A DNA stretch of 64,000 bases, from contig JAANYP010002631.1 in the NCBI GenBank assembly GCA_020465985.1, positions 310,001 to 374,000 on the forward strand, given 5' to 3'. Below are positions 23,300 to 57,197 of this stretch, piece after piece (the stretch's first letter is position 1; each line of letters opens with the position of its first letter). Below the pieces are notes generated by a model. It had not been told where the DNA came from. It did not search any database and saw nothing but the letters and a program-made list of their open reading frames with translations. The position numbers were made by a program, and so were the translations under genes. The stretch comes from Centrapalus pauciflorus (Eukaryota > Streptophyta > Magnoliopsida > Asterales > Asteraceae).

Positions 23300-25523
23300 A
23301 TGGTATCACAAAACCTGTAAAAAATGTTAACAACTAAAACATAAACAACAAAGTTGTTTAGTGAATTCCAAGATTAATATATATAACAATTACACGGTAA
23401 CGATGTCATGCATTCCAATTAGTTCAATCATTATCAAACATCTGTCCCTAAGCAATTTATGACTCATGTGATGGTTCACCTCACCTCTTTGATGACTATT
23501 GATTTTCCATAGCATTCTAAATTTACTACTACGAGTAAATTACAAGATTTATATCCACATATTTCATTTTCGCCGCCTAGCCTAGGCAAGTCGATGTGTG
23601 AGACTAGTTAATTCACAGAAGCATGTGGTAACGTTCAATCATCACCGACCCATTGCATTACCAATAGCATACTACTCAACACTTTACACACAAGTGATGT
23701 CTCTCCATGCTTGCAGCCCAACGGTTGTTCACATTCGCCTGCAGGCGGCCCGTTGCTGTCCTCACATGAAACAACCTGTCACAATCCAATCTTTATATGT
23801 ATATATAAATGACCACGTCTACCCCGAACAAGTACGGGAGTGGTTTCCAACAATATATATACATACACATATAACTATGTCTACCCCGATCAAGTACGGG
23901 AGTGGTTACCCACAATTCAATCATGTTGAACACTCAACAATCCAATTAGTCAAGAATGATCCAATGTGGCTAATGTGTCTCATGTATTATCAATTTTATC
24001 CTTTTAGTTATTAAGCTTTCAACCATAACCTTACATATGGGTACGATTTGGTTACCACTTTAGGCTTACCAATTAAACGGCCCTAACCAACAACTTACAA
24101 CCAGATAGATTATCAAGCAATGTTCCATAACAATTAATTGATGGTGGCCTCAAGATCTACTCGACTAATCAATAACAAGTATTGATTCTATTCAATGTTT
24201 AATGTCCAAATAGATTACCGTGCTCAACTACAACAATTAATCATATTAACGACTCTCCAAATAGCCATATAAACATTTTGACCAACCAACAAGGTCACCG
24301 AGACATATGTTGTCTCATTCAAATAGATAGTATTTCCAATATGACATTCACGACAAACCAATGCACAATGATGTCAACTAGCACGGCAACACATTTTCAA
24401 TATATGATGCATGTCAGCATGTCCATGAGGGCTACAATGAACCTATCAATATGGCATATGAGTATGCATGATCAAATAGCATGTTAACGACATAGCATAA
24501 ACAACAATTAACATGTAATCGTTATTCTACATTTATCCTAGAACTCACAGTGGTTGGCTAATTATAGCCTTGACGTCTCAATTTGACCCAGAAATGCCCA
24601 AATAAGGCAAATGCTTCTTCGAATAGGATCCAATGATCAAATTCACCTACATGATATTTACATAACAAATATATAAGCCCTCAAAGCTTATTAAGTCCAT
24701 AAAGTTCTCCGAATGTGAGTTCGGGTATCAACGTGAGAGTTTCGGGTCATTCCGGTACCCAACGAACTCGAATTCATGTTCCAACTTTGGGAATAACTAG
24801 ACTCATGCAATAGGAGTTGCAAACAAGTGTTGGATCCCAACATAGAGGCTGAATGCTCTCAACAACTCTTTAAACCCTTCCAATTACATTTCGGTTTCCA
24901 AACCGAAAGCCTTATATCCATTTCGGGACTCTGTGAGACCCGAATGTGGAATTAAACTTTAGAACCCTTTAAACACTTAATTTAGATGTATTTTACAAGT
25001 ATTAGATGTTAGCATAGGATCCCATAGCTCAAAATCAAATTTTTGGACAGCCAGTTTCGACTCATTGAGTCGCCTGGGATGACTCGTCGAGTCACTCAAA
25101 TTTTGGGAACATAAAAATTTGACTCAGCGAGTCGCTCACAGACCTGCACTTCTTCCCCCTACGGGTTTAACACCCAAAATTCCAAAACTCAACCAAACTC
25201 AAAACCAACACTTGAAATCGATTATACAACATATTTAAACACCTTTGAGCTCATTTTGAGCTTCAAAAACATCCCAAATGCAACCAATTGATCCATGGCT
25301 CAATTTGAGCCCTAATTGAGTTTCTAACTCAATACAACCAAATCAACACATATAGATACATAGTATGGCTCCATTTCAACCCAATAACAACCTATTACAA
25401 CATTTATTAACATTTAAGTTGATTCCCAAACAAAATTCCACGAACCCATTTGAGTTCATCATCAACCATGGAGCCAAAATACAGAGAAAATGAAGAAGGA
25501 TAATGGGAGGAGGTTATACCTTC
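23300..25523. repeat. Older LTR-like sequence, left part
   Basis: No credible gene is present. The block holds a duplicated phrase TCTACCCCGA-CAAGTACGGG (23818 and 23879) and three degenerate ACTCG-CGAGT motifs near 25055-25130. Its end (GGTTATACCTTCAATAA) reads smoothly into 27935 if the solo LTR is removed. The left boundary is not defined. Confidence 0.4.
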
Positions 25524-25528
25524 AATAA

Positions 25529-27929
25529 TGTCACACCCTGCTACCTCGGTTGGCAGCGAGACGTGACGAGTGCGGAAGCGTAACCATAATCATAATGAAC
25601 GACCACTATATGGACGTTTTCAAAAATACATCGATATGACTTTAAAAGGTAGAAATGTTTTACATAACCCGTAAATGATAAAGAGTAGTTCGCAAGGTAC
25701 AGAGATTTAAATACATAATTAAATTATCCAAAATAATGCAAATAAATCTCCGACAGTTTGAAAAAGAATGCGACTCCTTAAGTGCGGAAGCTTGAAAGTT
25801 GTTACTTCTGAAGGCATACTTGCCTAAATTTCCTGAAAATACACGCTAAAATACGTCAACAAAATTGTTGGTGAGCTCATAGGTTTACATGTAAATCTGA
25901 CTTGTATGGACAACAATAATAGAGTTTGAATTTATAAAATCATAAATTCCATGTTATGTATTACATATAAACCATCATGCAACCGAAGCTTAATTATAAA
26001 TGAGTTTGCCCTGGGCAGTATTCCCATACGTAATACCGTGTGTTAAATATATATGCACTCGCTGTTAGCCGAACCGAGCTAACCCGAATGGGGGACATGA
26101 CTCCCAATAGATCTATCCGCAATATATTCACGCTTACAAATAAATGCAATTAACGGTTCATGATATAAGGGCGGATGGAACCACATGTGTAATACATAAT
26201 AGAAATGATGTTGTTTTTGTGTCCATATAAAAACGAAGCATGTATTTCATCCCCAAAACATAACATTGTGAAAATAGGGGCTATGAGGACTCACCGAACT
26301 TGAGATGGCAAAACTATGCGCAAAAATGCAAATGTGCGTCGTTTGATGGGTGATGAAACCGGAGGTGTTTAACCGAGTCCTAAATGATAATAAGGACTTA
26401 ATATCACTAATATATGATAATATGTATATTTATAGATTTTTATGTCTTAAATCACCCAACATTACAAGTTTATAAATAAAATGTGCTTAAAACGTCAAGT
26501 TTATATATATATAATTTTCCAGCTTTTTCGGAGGTTTTTCGGCCTACTTTGAGGCTGTTTTTGACCAAGCTCCAAAATGTTTTAGACTTTGGTTTTCTAG
26601 GACATTCAACTACTATATACAAAGGATTTTTAGAATCAAGAACGGCCATTTTTCGAGATGTTTAGGTTGGTGAAAAAGCTCGTTAAAAACGCTATGTTGG
26701 CCATTCTTGAGCTGTCAAACTTTCGGTTTCCCAAATAATTTCTGGAGGTCTTAAACTCCAAAATAAATTATGAAAAATTGCATATCTATATTTAAGACAT
26801 AGTTCTAACTTTTGAGACAAGAATCAACTCATTTCGTTGAGTTATGAATTAGTTATGATTTTTCAAAGTCGATATAAGTTTTCTGCCGAAAATCCGTAGT
26901 CTATAAACTTACAACAACTTATGATTCTTGTTGTTTATTCAAAGACTACTTGTATAAAAGTCATAATAGTTATAAAAACACATATATATCACATGTTTTC
27001 ATAATATTAACACTTTTATAATGTGTTCACATATTCATAAACACATTTAAAGAAACAACTTAAAAATAAGAACTAGAAACTTATAAACTTGAGTTTTTAT
27101 GAAACTTGTTGTTGTAGGTGATTATATATATTATGCAAGACTTATATAAACATAAATATAAGATGTAATAGGTTAATATTTACTTACTTTGATGTTTTTA
27201 GAAGAATGAAAATGAGTAGAAGGTTGGATCACCAAAAGTTTCACCAAGAACACTTCAAAAATATGAAGAACACTTTGTGTGTTCTTGAGGCTTGAGGCCG
27301 GATCTTTAGAGGGAGAGAAATGAGAGATTTTGCTTTGAAGGTGTGAGGAAAATGCAAGGAATTAGGGTCTTATTTATAGAGGTGAAAAGGTGGTGAAATG
27401 ATGAAAGGAGTTGTAAAATCTTGGATGAAAGGAAAGAGGTGGATTTGATGTAGAAAGGTTGAGTAAAAAAATACAAACTTTTGGTCCTTGTGTACTACAT
27501 GGTGGCCGGCCTAGATAGGGTATTTTTGATGTATTTTTATTTTTATTTTTTGTATAAAAGTATTTAGAAATGTATTCTTGTATTTCCCTTTTCTTATAAA
27601 TTCATAAATACTTTTGGATGCATTGTTTTAATTAATTGTTTTAGTCTTGCATAATTAAGGTTAAGTAATTGTATTAGTGTATGATTAGTGTCACTAATCA
27701 TGATTTAGTTATGTACTTAGTTGAATTAATCCTTCATGTCGTAAATTGATCGGATTAATTGATTTCCGGATTCATCGCACCGATGAATTTGATTCTAATT
27801 GAGTTGAATTTTCTAATAAGCCTTGTTAATCACTTGATTAATTTCTAATGACTACTGATTAGGCTATAATTGACTATTAAATGTAGATTAGGGTTTTGTT
27901 GCTAACCTGGTTTAGTGTCGGATGTTACA
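25529..27929 (-). mobile_element. Solo LTR of a Ty3/gypsy-like element (2401 bp)
   Basis: The plus strand runs from TGTCACACCC to GGATGTTACA, flanked by perfect 5-bp duplications AATAA (25524-25528 and 27930-27934). Read on the minus strand it starts TGTAACATCCGACAC, a usual gypsy LTR start, with a TATA-like CTATAAATAAG near 27375. No internal element sequence remains, so it most likely arose by recombination between two LTRs. A related LTR fragment in the opposite orientation is at 63116-63686. Confidence 0.85.
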
Positions 27930-27934
27930 AATAA

Positions 27935-28460
27935 CCAACAATATAAGCAAGATTTGAGCTCCAAGATCTTCAATCTTCAACCTCTACCCAACTCTCTACT
28001 CACTACTCTCTCTTTCTCTCTTTCTCTCAAATGTGCAAGAACACACACAAATGCAAGTGTGTGTGTCTCACGGTTTTTGAAAGAAAAAGGGGTGAGGGCT
28101 TTAGCCCTTTGGCCATTCACTACCCCACACAATCACACTACATATTGCACCCCTCTACCCATAATTTATCTTTCAGTTACAAAGTTACTATCGAAGTTTG
28201 CATATTACATAATTAATAAACTCTTATTATTAATGCACCAACAATAATATATCACTATGGTATTGAGTAACCATCTTTTCTAATTATAAAGCATATTGCA
28301 AAATTCAACATTAATAATCATTAGAGATAATTTAAAATTACTATTTTCAACTATATGGTTTATTTGACACTCAACAAATAAATTTCCACTATTCCATAAT
28401 TATAATAACCGAACGCTATTAGGGATATTTAATTACCTTTTAATTATTTGGGGTGTTACA
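27935..28460 (-). repeat. Older LTR-like sequence, right part
   Basis: It continues the interrupted block left of the solo LTR and ends GGGGTGTTACA at 28460, so on the minus strand the LTR would start TGTAACACCCC. It contains a CT-rich run near 28000-28028 and no gene. Confidence 0.45.
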
Positions 28461-28711
28461 GATAGTGATTTATGATGAATCGTTGCACTGGAAGACGAAG
28501 ATGATGATTTCATTTTATTATCAAATTTGGATGTAAATTTATTTTTAAATTTAGAATTTTGTATAAATTATGGATCTTTTCAATTTGAATATAAAAAGTA
28601 GTGAAAATTTAAATTTTGGAAATATATATTATATACCCAAAATGCCCTTAAGCATCTAAGTTAACGACTACGATTGGTTTTCCAAGATTTTCTGATGCAT
28701 GGAAGTTTTCC

Positions 28712-28713
<2 letters not shown>

Positions 28714-28750
<37 letters not shown>
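28714..28750. repeat. (GT)n microsatellite
   Basis: About 18 GT units next to the inverted-repeat end of the element on its left. The following GACGGGATGAGATCCATTG may begin another repeat, but no partner end was found. Confidence 0.95.
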
Positions 28751-28753
<3 letters not shown>

Positions 28754-28856
28754 GACGGGATGAGATCCATTGTGAACAAGTTATTCGTTGTGAACGTTGT
28801 GAACAAATAAAAAAAATACATACAATCATTCATATCTATTAACAAGTGTTTGTAAC

Positions 28857-29080
28857 ATGATTCATATGATTCAAAAGGTTTATAGAAGTGTCTACAACAA
28901 GATTCAGAACATTCAAAAGGTTCATTGTAGTTTTTATCACAAGATGCATAGGATTCAACAAGATTCATAAGATTCGACAAATTCATAGGATTCAATAAAA
29001 TCCATAGGGTATAATAAGATTAATAGGTTAATAGAAAGGTTCGGTAGTATTTTCAACAAGATTCATAAGATTCAAAAGCT
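28857..29080. repeat. Degenerate short tandem array (GATTCATAAGATTCAA-like)
   Basis: At least eight imperfect copies of a phrase such as AGATTCATAAGATTCAAAAG follow one another with variable spacing. The minus-strand frame across it reads repetitive Asn/Ser/Glu sequence and is not considered a gene. Confidence 0.6.
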
Positions 29081-29707
29081 ATTTTAAATTAAATATCTAT
29101 TAGCTATGTTAAATTAAATATTTCTTTGGAATTAGAATAGACACAATAAAGTTATATCCATTTGCGTGTCGATTAAATGATAGAGAAAATCACATAAGTC
29201 ATTACTAGAACACCAACAATGGTTAAAAAGATATTTAGTTTAATCGAACAATAATTATAAGCCGAATTTAATAATTAGTAATCATTTAAAGTATGTGTTA
29301 AAATAGTGTGATTGAGTAGTTAGAAGACCAACCTGGCTTAATGTTGTCACATTTTGAGTTTAAGTTCATTCTTATAGATCGGGTTGATTCTTAGCGGATT
29401 AAGATTATCTTCTTGTTTTGCTAAACTGCTATTAAGGTACAGGTTTCTTGTATCTTTCGGCGGTACTATTAAGTTGTTCAGTGTGTGACTTGTATTCTAA
29501 TTTGATGGTAAAATTTTTATATAGCGTGTCACTTTCCTTTTTAAAAGCAAATATTGTTTTAAACGCTCATAAAACATTTGTGAAAAACATATTTTGGAAC
29601 CAATTATTTTCATGGCATATCGTGGACGGTGATATTACATTGTGAAGTGTGGCCCTTTTGTTTAAAATGATTATTATACTTTGAAATGTTTATTTTGGGC
29701 ATTTGTT
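29081..29707. other. AT-rich intergenic DNA, nothing recognised
   Basis: Neither strand shows a conserved protein block, terminal repeat or microsatellite. Only short chance frames occur. Confidence 0.5.
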
Positions 29708-29800
29708 ATGCTTGAACCCTAGACACTAGACATGAGATATGCTTGAACCCTAGACACTAGACATGAGATATGCTTGAACCCTAGATATTAGACATGAGAT
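29708..29800. repeat. 31-bp tandem repeat, three copies
   Basis: The unit contains ATGCTTGAACCCTAGACACT. The first two copies (29708-29738, 29739-29769) are identical; the third differs at a few bases. No coding function is apparent. Confidence 0.9.
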
Positions 29801-30054
29801 AGAATTACTGAGTGAAGTACTTGTGGAGGTACCACAGGTGCCGCCATTGCGGCACCAATGACATAAAACTTGTGTAACAGTGTGATCGGTTACGGCGTCT
29901 CTTTCGTTGAGATTATGATTATGACGATTGAATGAGATATTTTTAGCTTGAGAATGAGCATTTTATTATTTCAGAGGGGCGTATGAATGCATCCTAGGCT
30001 ATTTTGTGTTTTGTGGAAGTGTAGTGTAATGTCATACACTCCTTTCGAACCAGG

Positions 30055-30358
30055 TGTAACATCTCACGTCGGTGGAGAGGAGAAACAAATATGCCCATAT
30101 AAGGGTGATGTTGTCTCAATCCACCAAAACGCGTTTTGGGGTGGGCCTATGGCTTGGCTTCCAGAAACAAACCGTGCGGACTTTACCAAAGCGGACAATA
30201 TCTTGTCTCGGGGTGGTCTGGGCTGTTATAATTGGTATCAGAGCCAGACACCGGGTCGATGCGTACAGCGGGGACGCTGTATTCCCATGGGGGAGGGATT
30301 GTAACATCCCACATCGGTGGAGAGGAGAAACCAATATGCCCATATAAGGTTGATGTGG
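30055..30358 (+). mobile_element. TRIM (miniature LTR retrotransposon), 3' LTR truncated
   Basis: A ~176-bp LTR starts TGTAACATCTCACG at 30055 and ends near 30230. A TGGTATCAGAGCC primer site (30233-30245), about 45 bp of internal sequence and a purine tract GGGGGAGGGAT follow. A second LTR begins TGTAACATCCCACATCGG at 30300, and about 58 bp of it matches the first. This tiny layout with CCAAAGCGGACAATATC inside the LTR is a widespread plant TRIM type. No protein is encoded, so it would depend on enzymes from other elements. Confidence 0.85.
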
Positions 30359-30379
30359 CAACTCAGGTGGCGATACTTA

Positions 30380-31299
30380 GTGTCATCTTTTGTATGACAT
30401 TTCGTTAGAACGTTCGGGAAATACAACCCAACCATTCATTGATTTGGTCTTTATTTTCATGATAATCTGTTAAGGTGAATGTTATATTTTTAAAAGAAAA
30501 TTTATTTTCAATACATCTTTTAGTCCTTGAAATTTTTATACGTTGCACTTGAAATCGATCTCCGTACTGGACGTTGGCTCATGTTGTGTTCTTTCTTCCG
30601 ACAGGTACTCAATGGTGAAAATGGAAAGTGTGCAGCGCCTAGCTATCACTAGAAGACTTAGATTTCTCTAGTTATTTTATTATCGTTAATAAAGTAGAAT
30701 GTGAATATTTTACAACATTGGATTTCATTTTAATTTGGTAATTTGAGATCATATGGAATTTATATTGAAAGTTTGGAAGTTCAATAATAATATCTCTTAT
30801 CTTTGATCCACACGGGGTTGGGGTGTTACAATCATCATCGTCAGAATCATCTTTATCGGAATCATATGCATCAAACACAATCCATCATCGCTAGTGAGAT
30901 TCATCTTAAACACGTAGCCAAGTGAGATCATCACCGGAATCACCATCGTGTTTGATTATCGTCTGGCCGGTCAAGTGAGAGAGAGGGAGGGAGGGGGGAA
31001 GGAATTAATGGGATATTATATAGTTTAGAGATTTTATTTTTAATTTTGTTATTTTTAATATATAGCTTACTAAATATAATTAATTATGAATTAATATGAA
31101 ATATATTCATCATACTAAATGTTCCTAATGCATATTTGATTCCTAGCGTATATATAAAGATTCATTGGGTTGATTACATTCTCAATCTTTTATATCTACA
31201 AGTTTCATTGGATTCATTAAGGTTACCAAATCAAACATAAACAAGATTCATTAAGTTCATTGCATAAGAACCATGTAAATAAGTTACTTGTAACATGCA
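30380..31299. other. Intergenic DNA downstream of the TRIM, nothing recognised
   Basis: No supported gene. A GA-rich run lies near 30975-31000 and the rest is AT-rich. Short frames on either strand show no family resemblance. Confidence 0.5.
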
Positions 31300-31308
31300 A
31301 AAGTTTTA

Positions 31309-31694
31309 GAGTTAATATTGAAAAAATCCTACAAACTTTCCTCATTTTCACGATTAACTTCCTAAACTTTTTTTCGATTGTTCAAGTCTCTAAACTATTT
31401 TTGTCTTATTCAAAAGTATATATTTTTTACTGACTACCGGATAAGTAAGTAAAATACAACCAATAAAACAAAAGTTTAGGGACTTAATCGCTACAACATG
31501 TAAAGATAGTGAGTTTTTTCCAATATTAACCAGATGAAAAAACCAAGGTTATTTGTTTCGTAACCGTTTAAACAAGTCAAATACATAGTTTTGAATAAGA
31601 CAAATATAGTTTAGGGACTTAAACAATTTCAAAAAAAATTAAGGACTTAATCACAAACTGAGGAAAGTTTATAGGGTTTTTTCAACATTAACCC
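31309..31694. mobile_element. Mutator-type MITE (386 bp)
   Basis: The ends GAGTTAATATTGAAAAAATCC and the reverse complement of the other end (GGGTTAATGTTGAAAAAACC) form terminal inverted repeats that stay alignable for over 120 bp. A 9-bp duplication AAAGTTTTA flanks it (31300-31308, 31695-31703). Long TIRs with a 9-bp duplication are the hallmark of Mutator-like elements. It lies about 240 bp beyond the HCF173 stop codon. Confidence 0.85.
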
Positions 31695-31934
31695 AAAGTT
31701 TTAAGTAATGCTAATGTGTTAATTTTTAAATAGTGCATAAATTATTCTCAATAATAAGTTATATATATGTATGTTGTGTGTCAAACGCAATCACCAGCAG
31801 CAGCAAGTGTCTTTCAGTTCAGCTTGTTTCTTCTATAATGTCCATGTTTAACAAGTTGTGAAAGATGTATGTAAATCCATGTATATCATCACAGGTCAAA
31901 CAAGATTTGGCGGCTGAGAATACTATCAGATGAT

Positions 31935-53229
<21,295 letters not shown>

Positions 53230-53423
53230 ATTCTTCTTTGATTGTAATTTGTAATGAACGGTATGAAGAGATGATGTCTGCCTCCTCTGCTTCCTCTTGG
53301 TCAATTTTCAAGACTGCAGACAAGCAGCAGGTCATGTAAGCCAGACAACTGAAAACTCCAGCCACATGTAATAATGATAATAATAATATACTTGAAAACG
53401 GAGCGAATGTGGCGCAACAATTT

Positions 53424-53484
53424 GCCACGTAGAGACACTTAAGTTCACTCCCCACTCCCTCTAGCCGATATGATTGGATATCGG
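53424..53484 (-). promoter_or_regulatory. Candidate HCF173 promoter motifs
   Basis: On the minus strand, TACGTGGC (53424-53431) carries the ACGTGGC core of plant G-box-like sites. Farther upstream, 53465-53484 is a palindrome CCGATAT-6nt-ATATCGG whose centre includes CCAAT. They lie 195-255 bp before the ATG, in the only non-repeat stretch upstream. A light-regulated plastid gene would fit, but function is inferred only. Confidence 0.35.
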
Positions 53485-53516
53485 TTTATGTAGTCTATTT
53501 CTTTATGCATCACGTC

Positions 53517-55312
53517 TGTTATGACACCCTTGTCACAAAACCATCATTTATCACCCAGGATTAAACACTACATACAATACATTAATGATCTGAAATACTT
53601 AGCACAATACAGGAAATTAATAGGTACATAATTAAAATACAAGTCATACATCCTAGGGTGTTACAAAGTTCCAGTCTAATCTCTACATACTCAATAATTA
53701 TTACAAATCATCCCAAATATTACAACATTGTTTTCATATGTTTCAGTTATCAATTGAGCAGTAGGAATCTTCCAAGACTTCAAAAGTATGACCTAACGAG
53801 AAGGTCCGGCAGCGGATTTTTCTTATCCTGTAAAAATGTGAGCAACTACGGGGTAAGCAAAGCTTAGTGAGTACAGAGATTATACATTCTACAGATATTT
53901 ATGCAGCACACAAGAGTAACGCCGGCAACAAACCCCGTATACTCTCATCGTATACTCTCAGTTACAAATGGCTTGTCATGATGTTTACGAATAACAATCA
54001 AGACGAGAAAAGCCCTGGTGACGTCATCATGGTTTAACTCAGTAGAAAAGGCAAGAGATCAAAGAAGCATTGTGGATTCTAGAATTATGGTTCTACGGGA
54101 TAGTAGTAGACTATTTATGTTTCTTTGTTTAACAAATTGAATGACTTTGTTTTGGTTTGATTCAAATTGTAGTATTTTGTCTTGGTTTGAATTAAATTGT
54201 AGTACTTTATTTAATATTTTTTTGAGTAAACTATGTTGGTAAATATTTTTGTTTGATCAATGAGATGTATAATTATTACAAAATATTATTTTGGTTTTGA
54301 ATTAAAAATTGTTACAAAATAAATATGATTGCAAATAATAAAATATTTAATTATATAACTCTGTTGAACTCTCTGTTGTACCAAACAAGAGAAATGATTT
54401 TCTGTTATAATTCTCTGCTGAATTCTCTGTTCTACCAAACAGGTGAATCAATTTTCTTTCTCTAAACCAATTCCCTTTCTCCGCAATTCCATTCTCTGTG
54501 GTCATTTCTCCGCATTTCCATTCTCTGTACTAAACGCACCCTAAAGGTATCCCAAAAGTGTGTTTGTTATACTAGAAATTTGGGTCCCTTAACCCTCAAC
54601 CTAATTTCGCCTCAACTGTGGCCGACTCGCCGAGTCAACCCAAACGACTCACCGAGTCGAGGTCCGAATTTCAGATCTCGGCCGGATTTCGATTGCACCA
54701 GAGTTATAACCCATCAATAGTTTGACCCGAGTTTGACCCATCCGAGTTTTGGGTCCAATCCGAAGTCGGTCCAATCCGAGTTCGGGTCCAATCACTTAGA
54801 AATTTTAAATGATCTTCATGTTGTTATTGGCGCCTCGCCGAGTCAACTTGCAGAAATGCAGGTCGCAACTTACGGGTTTTACACAAAAATTTGTCAAACT
54901 CATTTCTAATTACATGCAATCCGAAATAATGTTATATTAAACTAATTGGAGTGATTCTAACTCATTTTCTCCATCTATAACATGTTATTATGTCCAGATT
55001 TAACCAAAATAGAGACTTTTTCTCAAAAACACAAAAACTAACAAATTTTCAGATTTCTTACCTTTTTGGACGATTTAACGAACAATTTTTGTTTCTGAAG
55101 CTTTAAAGAACTTCAATTGATGTTTTCCAACTTGAATAACATACATGCAACATCTTTTAATCAGATTCAAAATCCGATTTTTATATTTTAACTCTCAAAT
55201 AAATCCCCCAAAACTTAGAAATAATTTCTTACCTTAATTTCCACCTGATTCTTGTTAATAACCAACTTTAATCCACGAATTTCTTCAATAATTTTCGAAT
55301 TTCAGCAGATTG

Positions 55313-55349
<37 letters not shown>

Positions 55350-56224
55350 AAGAGTTTGAAATGAAGAAATGAAAGACTTTTGGTCTTTTAATTATGGGCT
55401 AAAGCTACACAATAGCAGTATACTTTTTAAGGTGTATCGATATAGTACGTGTACTTTTTATATTGTTAATATGATACCTTTACTTTTTATGAACGATTAT
55501 TTCGCCTAGCTTTGCGCAGTTGTAGAAGAATCGTTGGTACGAACTTGTTCACCGTTGGATCTGCGTGAAATTTGAGGAGAAGCTTCACAACACATACTTC
55601 TTCTATCTGGACGGTGGAGATCATCATTGGAGATTTCTACAGAGGTTTGTAGGTGTTTGAAGTTGGCTGTGCTATGTGATTTCTCCTACCAGGTTATCAA
55701 AAGGACGAGAAAGTGTATTTGATGTTTCAATTATGGAAATTTGAACATTAATAAAAAGAGAAATTTCACTCTTAACATGTATAGCCAGTAACCGGTTACC
55801 AAAGGTATCATATTGGTATGAAAAAATGTAGTACACGTATCAAATTTGAACGATTCAGAAAGTACACGTGTAATATGAATAATTAAAATAGTACACGTAC
55901 CATATCGATACATTTTAAAAAGTACACAACTATTCTACGGCTTTAGCCCTTTAATTATATCAATAGTTTCGGCTATTGACACAAATAGCCCATCCACTTA
56001 TCTGACTTTATTAAATAAAGTTTCCATCTTTATTTTATCATCACTAACACTTATAAATTAATCATACTTTCTTAATAAATTGAAATTCTAAAATTTCTTA
56101 ATTTCTTAATATAACAACCAAATTTCCGAATACATAATTATCATTCATAATCCAACTTAATTACATTAGTTTGAAATTTTAAACTAATTAACTTCAATTA
56201 CAACATTTTTCCGAGGATGTTACA
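53517..56224 (-). repeat. LTR-like block next to the HCF173 promoter, with nested insertions
   Basis: The block runs from about TGTTATGACACCC to GAGGATGTTACA, so on the minus strand it would start TGTAACATCC like the solo LTR at 25529. It contains ACTCGCCGAGT motifs near 54625-54660 and 54835, an internal TAGGGTGTTACA (53655), a (GA)n tract at 55317-55345 and a nested MITE. No matching 5-bp duplication was found, so the left boundary is provisional. Confidence 0.5.
55396..55949. mobile_element. Mutator-type MITE (554 bp)
   Basis: GGGCTAAAGCTACACAATAG at the left is mirrored by CTATTCTACGGCTTTAGCCC at the right. The inverted repeats stay alignable for about 70-100 bp through TGTATCGATAT-GTACGTGTAC. 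The 9-bp duplication TTTAATTAT flanks it exactly (55387-55395, 55950-55958). The centre has no coding sequence. Confidence 0.9.
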
Positions 56225-57148
56225 TCTATACATTTGACCTATAAATATTCATCTTTTTCCTAACCAATATTAATTGTCATGCAGTCAAAATCTCCTTTTT
56301 CAAGGTAAGAAATTGAATAAAGTAAAAAAAAAGTCAGATATTCTTGGAAATTAAATACAATAAAAAAATCAGATATTCCTCTTCAATGTGAGAAATTAAT
56401 ACAATATAAATGGTAATTTCTTTAACTAAAGGAAATTCAAATAGATTATAGTAATTTCTTCAATAAACTCCGGTCATTCCGACTAAACTTCCAGCGACGA
56501 CCACAGAACTTCCTGTGACGACTTGACAGTAAAGTTGAGGTATCAAAATCAAACACTACTTTATAGAAATCAAATACAAAGTTTTTTTTATTCAAATTCA
56601 AACTTCTATTCTGTAAAATAAATTCACCCCAACAAGTGGTTCTCTCACCTCTCTCTTATTATCTCTCTCTAAAATCATTATATATAAATGAGAAGATTAC
56701 AAGGTGAGGATAAATAGATTTTGAATTGGGTAAAGCAGATACAATTCAAAAAAAGAAAAAAGAAAACGGGTTCACAACAACATAAACAAACACACACATA
56801 CAACTTTTAACATATATATGTATCTATAGGTGTATGTGTGTGTGTGTGTGTGTATAGAAAGAGATAATATTCTGCTTTGACCAGATATTTGAGATTTTAC
56901 ACACACACACACACAAGATCTAGTGAGAGATGATATACCCTATATATCTATCTACCATCTCTATGTATGTATGATGTATCTATAGCCCACCAATGAAAAC
57001 CCTAGCTAGGTTTCTTGTTCTTTGTTTTTCTTTTTAGACTTTCCCAGAAAAACGAAGAGGTGGCGGTCGATAAGGCGGTGGCGGTGGCATGGTCTCCAAC
57101 TCGAGAACGTCACAGACAGATAGCGCGTGAGAGAGAGGGCAGTGGCGT

Positions 57149-57150
<2 letters not shown>
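56225..57150. other. Intergenic DNA with short GT/AC tracts, no gene seen
   Basis: AT-rich sequence with (GT)n near 56835-56855 and (AC)n near 56898-56915. No conserved protein block is visible on either strand. Confidence 0.5.

Positions 57151-57192
<42 letters not shown>
57151..57192. repeat. (GA)n microsatellite, left flank of the gypsy insertion
   Basis: GA units run up to the GAAAG target duplication. A similar (GA)n continues on the far side of the element from about 62527, so the element inserted into a GA-rich tract. Confidence 0.95.

Positions 57193-57197
<5 letters not shown>

Noticed and set aside
28648..28995. 115-codon minus-strand frame with repeated Cys/Glu/Ser phrases
   Set aside because: It follows a degenerate tandem DNA repeat and a (GT)n tract.
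29708..29800. CRISPR-like or regulatory array
   Set aside because: Three adjoining 31-bp copies without spacers; an ordinary minisatellite.
53230..53304. N-terminal extension of HCF173 by 25 codons
   Set aside because: The upstream frame opens with TTG, not ATG; the first ATG is at 53229.
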